Origin: Hyphomicrobiales bacterium
GTDB lineage: Bacteria; Pseudomonadota; Alphaproteobacteria; Rhizobiales; JAUVMS01
NCBI GenBank assembly: GCA_030600135.1
Contig: JAUVMS010000089.1
Location: 1-9,454 of the forward strand
Length of the DNA: 9,454 bases
Reading direction: 5' to 3'
Shown: piece after piece, positions 6,688 through 9,454 of the stretch
Layout of the letters: every line of letters begins with the position of its first letter
How positions within the stretch are numbered: the first letter of the stretch is position 1
The notes under the pieces: generated by a model
The model's database searches: none
Told to the model about the DNA's origin: nothing
The model's input: only the letters and a program-made list of their open reading frames with translations
Made by a program: the position numbers and the translations under genes

Positions 6688-6857
6688 TTAGTTGCGATTG
6701 CTGTCGTACAGCGACGTTTTGATTTTGGGCGGCCCGTCGCCGACAATCTCGACAAAATTCGAGGTCAGATCGAGTTAACGATGGTGCGCTTTCCCTGGGT
6801 ACGAATGATCGTTTTCGGCGCTGCCATCTGAATGCTGGCAACGGCGAACGTGGTCAT
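6688..6857 (-). pseudogene. Carbon-nitrogen hydrolase-like start plus frameshifted tail, or a broken small gene
   Basis: An ORF with an ATG at 6857 begins MTTFAVASIQMAAPK. The pattern A-x-I-Q-M near residue 10 is typical of the first strand of nitrilase-superfamily enzymes, which use a Glu-Lys-Cys triad to split C-N bonds. The frame stops at a TGA at 6765-6767 after only 30 residues, far short of the usual 260-300, and none of the triad is present. In the next frame (6688-6774) a protein-like tail containing GDGPPKIKTSLYDSN runs to a TAA. One missing base near 6771-6780 would join the two into about 58 residues, so this may be either an internally deleted hydrolase or a frameshifted small protein I do not know. 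The start is well placed: AAGGAG inside the end of the upstream ATPase gene, with the ATG two bases after its TGA, so it was a normal operon member. Confidence 0.45.
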
Positions 6858-6859
6858 CG

Positions 6860-7819
6860 TCACGTCTCCTTATCGAGTGGATTAATGCACGCAGCCGCAC
6901 GCAAGTCGTTCGCTGTGCCGACGAGGTCTGGCAGCTCATCGCGGCAGCTTGGGAGCACGCGATCACAGCGCGGTGCGAAGGGACATCCGGGTGGGCGATC
7001 GATCGGGCTCGGCACCTCACCTTTGATCGGCCGAAGTCGATTTCGCAGCCTCGGATCTGTTGACGGGATCGATTGGATGAGGGCTTGTGTATAGGGATGG
7101 CGCGGATTGGAAAAAACCTCATGCACTGGCCCGGTTTCCACGATGCGCCCCAAATACATTACGAGAACCCGATTGGCGATGAACTCAACCGTCGCTAGGT
7201 TGTGCGAGATGAAGAGGTAGCTCAGGCCATGGCGTTGCTGCAGCTCTTTGAGGAGGTTGAGCACCTGTGCCTGAACCGAAACATCGAGAGCCGAGGTCGG
7301 CTCGTCGAGTACCAAAAGGCGTGGCTTGAGGGCTAGTGCACGGGCAATGGCAATCCGCTGCCGTTGGCCGCCCGAAAATTGATGCGGATAGCGGGTGAGG
7401 TGCTCAGCCCCCAAGCCGACATCCTCCAGATGCTCCGCGACCCTTTTTGTCAAAGCCCGCCCACGCAACCCAAAGGCCGTTGTCAATGGTTCGCCGACAA
7501 TCTTCCTGACGGTCATTTTTGGATCGAGCGAGGAGTAAGGATTTTGAAAGACGATGTTAACTTGGCGCCTCAGCCGCCGCTCCTCACGTCCCGAAACCAC
7601 TGATAAGTCGACGTTATCGAAAACGACACGCCCACCGTCCGGCTGTATCAGCCGCAAGAGGCTAAGCGCCACCGTGCTCTTGCCACAGCCGGATTCACCC
7701 ACGAGCGCGACCGTCTCTGCCTCACCGATCTCGAAGCTGAGCCCATCGACGGCGATCAAATCGCCGCGACTTGTCGTATAGCACTTGCGAAGTTCTTCAA
7801 CGGTGAGAAGCGCGTTCAT
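6860..7819 (-). CDS. Peptide-type ABC transporter ATP-binding protein, DppF/OppF-like
   Basis: A 319-residue ATPase that powers import through a heterodimeric Opp/Dpp-type permease on the cytoplasmic face. Walker A is GESGCGKST (41-49), the Q-loop lies in VFQNPYSSLDP, the signature is FSGGQRQR (148-155), Walker B is LLVLDEPTSALD (168-179), and the switch histidine is in ISHNL (204-208). The C-terminal oligopeptide extension GCPFAPRC with Cys279, 285, 292 and 311 is the cysteine pattern seen in this family and suggested to hold an iron-sulfur cluster. All catalytic parts are intact. Its ATG overlaps the stop of the paired ATPase by four bases (ATGA), implying translational coupling. The family covers dipeptides, oligopeptides, nickel, glutathione and other solutes, so the substrate is not defined. 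Confidence 0.96.
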   Translation of the reverse strand: MNALLTVEELRKCYTTSRGDLIAVDGLSFEIGEAETVALVGESGCGKSTVALSLLRLIQPDGGRVVFDNVDLSVVSGREERRLRRQVNIVFQNPYSSLDPKMTVRKIVGEPLTTAFGLRGRALTKRVAEHLEDVGLGAEHLTRYPHQFSGGQRQRIAIARALALKPRLLVLDEPTSALDVSVQAQVLNLLKELQQRHGLSYLFISHNLATVEFIANRVLVMYLGRIVETGPVHEVFSNPRHPYTQALIQSIPSTDPRLRNRLRPIKGEVPSPIDRPPGCPFAPRCDRVLPSCRDELPDLVGTANDLRAAACINPLDKET

Positions 7820-8826
7820 GCCGACACTCCCGCAGCAAGTGCATCACCGTCATCTGAAACGACTCCGAGCGCATGATGGCAAGCAACTTCGCGGCCATCG
7901 GAAACCGAGCGCGATATCGGCATCGTGTTGCGGCACACATCGCTTGCCAGTGAACACCTTGGATGAAAAGGACAACCAGAGATCGTCGACCCGGGGCCAG
8001 GCACCTGACCCGGGATTTGTGCCAGCATGTCCGCCTGCCGCCCGAGCTCTGGAACTGTCTCCAAAAGAGCTTTGGCATAGGGATGCGCCGGCCCATCGAA
8101 AAGCTCATGAACGCCTGCAGTTTCCACAATGTGGCCGGCGTACATGACCGCGACGCGATCGCACAAGGTCGCCACCACGCCGAGGTCATGGGTGATAAAG
8201 AGGATTGAGATTCCCTCGCTTTCGGCAAGCTCCCTGAGCAAGCAAAGGATCTGGGCCTGCACGGTGACGTCGAGCGCCGTCGTCGGCTCATCGGCGATCA
8301 ACAATCTTGGGCGACAGGCAAGCGCCATGGCAATCATAACCCTTTGCAATTGACCGCCCGACATCTGATGGGGATATTTCTGCAGTGCTAATTCAGGATC
8401 GGGGAGCTGGACAGATCGCAACGCGTCGATAGCAACGTTTTCAGCACGATCACGATCGTCCATCCGATGGCGCTTGATCGCTTCGCCCATTTGTGCACCG
8501 ATCGTGAAAAAGGGATTGAGCGCGCTGCTCGGGTTCTGGAAAATTATCGCCGCCCTGCCGCCACGCGTTTCGGCGAGCTCGCGATCCGACCGTCCCACGA
8601 CCTCTCGGCCATCAAGCTCGATGCTGCCGCAAACTTGTGCTCGACTTCCAACGAGCCCGAGGCAAGCCATGGCGGTTACAGATTTGCCGCTACCGGATTC
8701 CCCAACCAACCCCAGCACCTCGCCCGCTGCAATCTCGAGCGAACAATTTCGTACGGCTTGTGCAACCCCTATCAGCTTGGGGAACGCCACTGACAGATCT
8801 TGCACGCGAAGAAGCGGACGCATCAC
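7816..8826 (-). CDS. Peptide-type ABC transporter ATP-binding protein, DppD/OppD-like
   Basis: A 336-residue partner ATPase. Walker A is GESGSGKSV (42-50), the Q-loop is IIFQNPSSALNPF, the signature is MSGGQLQR (155-162), Walker B is LLIADEPTTALD (175-186) and the switch histidine is in ITHDL (211-215). The C-terminal extension GCPFHPRC with Cys285, 291, 298 and 316 is complete. Position before the DppF-like gene and sequence features fit DppD/OppD. The start is either GTG at 8826, overlapping the permease stop as GTGA, or ATG one codon later; both give coupled translation and differ by one residue. The two ATPases would form a heterodimer on the OppB/OppC permease pair. Confidence 0.96.
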   Translation of the reverse strand: MMRPLLRVQDLSVAFPKLIGVAQAVRNCSLEIAAGEVLGLVGESGSGKSVTAMACLGLVGSRAQVCGSIELDGREVVGRSDRELAETRGGRAAIIFQNPSSALNPFFTIGAQMGEAIKRHRMDDRDRAENVAIDALRSVQLPDPELALQKYPHQMSGGQLQRVMIAMALACRPRLLIADEPTTALDVTVQAQILCLLRELAESEGISILFITHDLGVVATLCDRVAVMYAGHIVETAGVHELFDGPAHPYAKALLETVPELGRQADMLAQIPGQVPGPGSTISGCPFHPRCSLASDVCRNTMPISRSVSDGREVACHHALGVVSDDGDALAAGVSA

Positions 8827-9454
8827 TCGAACCCGCGCTGTTTTGGGTCAAGCAGATCGCGTAAGCCATCACCTGCCAAATTGACTGAGAGAACCGTGAT
8901 GAAGATTGCAAGGCCGGGACACGCCGCCGTCCACCAATACTCGAGAAACTTCGATCGCGACAACGCCACCATCAAACCCCATTCGATGGTGGGCGGTTTG
9001 GCACCAATGCCGATAAAGCTTAAGGACGCCGCAGCAAGAATGGCGTAACCGAAATCCATCGAGCCTTGCACGATCGCCGGCGTCCAAGAGTTGGGGAACG
9101 CGTGTCGCGCGATGATACGAAACGGGTTCACACCTATGGCACGCGCGGCATCAATATAAAGCTCTGTTCGTACCCCCATTACCGATCCACGCATAATGCG
9201 CGCGTACCACGGAAACCAAGAAACCGCGAGCGCAAGCATGGCATTGAACAAACCTGCCCCCAACATCGCGGTGATGGCGATCGGCAGCAAGAGCGGCGGA
9301 AAGGCCAGGAAGATGTCTGATAATCGCATCAAAATTGTATCGACCCGTCCACCGAAGTAGCCTGCAAGCAGACCAATCGGCACACCGACTAACATCGCCA
9401 ACGCAACCACCGTGATACCGATCAGCAGCGACGTTCGCGCCCCATAGATAACGC
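8823..9454 (-). CDS. Peptide-type ABC transporter permease, DppC/OppC-like, 5' end outside the window
   Basis: 209 residues of the C-terminal part are visible. The frame stays open to the right edge, and the bases beyond the first in-window start codon read IYGARTSLLIGIT, a conserved DppC/OppC stretch, so the true start lies outside. Features include AGYFGGRVDT, several hydrophobic helices, and the EAA loop that docks on the ATPase, DAARAIGVNPFRIIARHAFPN, followed by a C-terminal end LRDLLDPKQRG typical of this subunit. The protein is an inner-membrane channel half; its partner DppB and the binding protein would normally lie further upstream. It overlaps the next gene by four bases. It reads as intact within the window. 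Confidence 0.95.
   Translation of the reverse strand, partial: VIYGARTSLLIGITVVALAMLVGVPIGLLAGYFGGRVDTILMRLSDIFLAFPPLLLPIAITAMLGAGLFNAMLALAVSWFPWYARIMRGSVMGVRTELYIDAARAIGVNPFRIIARHAFPNSWTPAIVQGSMDFGYAILAAASLSFIGIGAKPPTIEWGLMVALSRSKFLEYWWTAACPGLAIFITVLSVNLAGDGLRDLLDPKQRGFE

Noticed and set aside
6350..6691. Plus-strand ORF of 113 codons in the AT-rich stretch
   Set aside because: No ribosome site or recognisable motif; AT-rich DNA with few constraints gives long frames. Kept only as part of the AT-rich island note.
7785..8147. Plus-strand ORF over the ATPase junction
   Set aside because: Antisense shadow of two overlapping, clearly conserved ATPase genes.

Overview
The window looks like chromosomal DNA of a fairly GC-rich alphaproteobacterium, probably Hyphomicrobiales or a relative. 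This rests on codon use, TlpA-type and PotD/Opp-type gene content, and the similarity of several products to families common there; no marker gene fixes the genus. No rRNA, tRNA, CRISPR array or intact mobile element was seen.

Left part (1-2100): a plus-strand TlpA-like thioredoxin (20-589), a 297-base gap with only a weak minus-strand reading frame, a small membrane methyltransferase of the isoprenylcysteine/phospholipid type (887-1333, plus), and a convergent nucleotidyltransferase-fold gene (1528-2094, minus). The last two have lower GC than the rest and look like accessory genes. Between 2095 and 2371 lies a short remnant of an IS1182-type transposase, immediately downstream of the next block.

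Right part (2372-9454) is one long minus-strand block that reads like a decaying uptake-and-hydrolysis operon. In transcription order it holds: a DppC/OppC-type permease cut by the window edge, two peptide-type ABC ATPases (DppD/OppD and DppF/OppF) joined by 4-base overlaps, a tiny ORF whose start resembles a carbon-nitrogen hydrolase but which is broken or truncated, an AT-rich stretch, a remnant of a PotC-like permease, an intact PotD-like periplasmic binding protein, an intact NylB-like serine hydrolase of the beta-lactamase fold, and an amidase-signature gene broken by an in-frame amber codon and a frameshift.

Inferred working: the intact operon would have imported a peptide-, amide- or polyamine-like compound by one or two ABC systems and cleaved amide bonds with the NylB-like enzyme, the amidase and perhaps a nitrilase-family enzyme. 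In this copy the second importer has lost its ATPase and permeases, and the amidase and the putative nitrilase are damaged, while the Opp-type transporter parts, the PotD-like protein and the NylB-like hydrolase still read as intact. The most informative signals are the pattern of decay, the NylA/NylB-like pairing, the IS remnant at the block edge and the AT-rich insert. Sequencing error remains possible for the amidase lesions.
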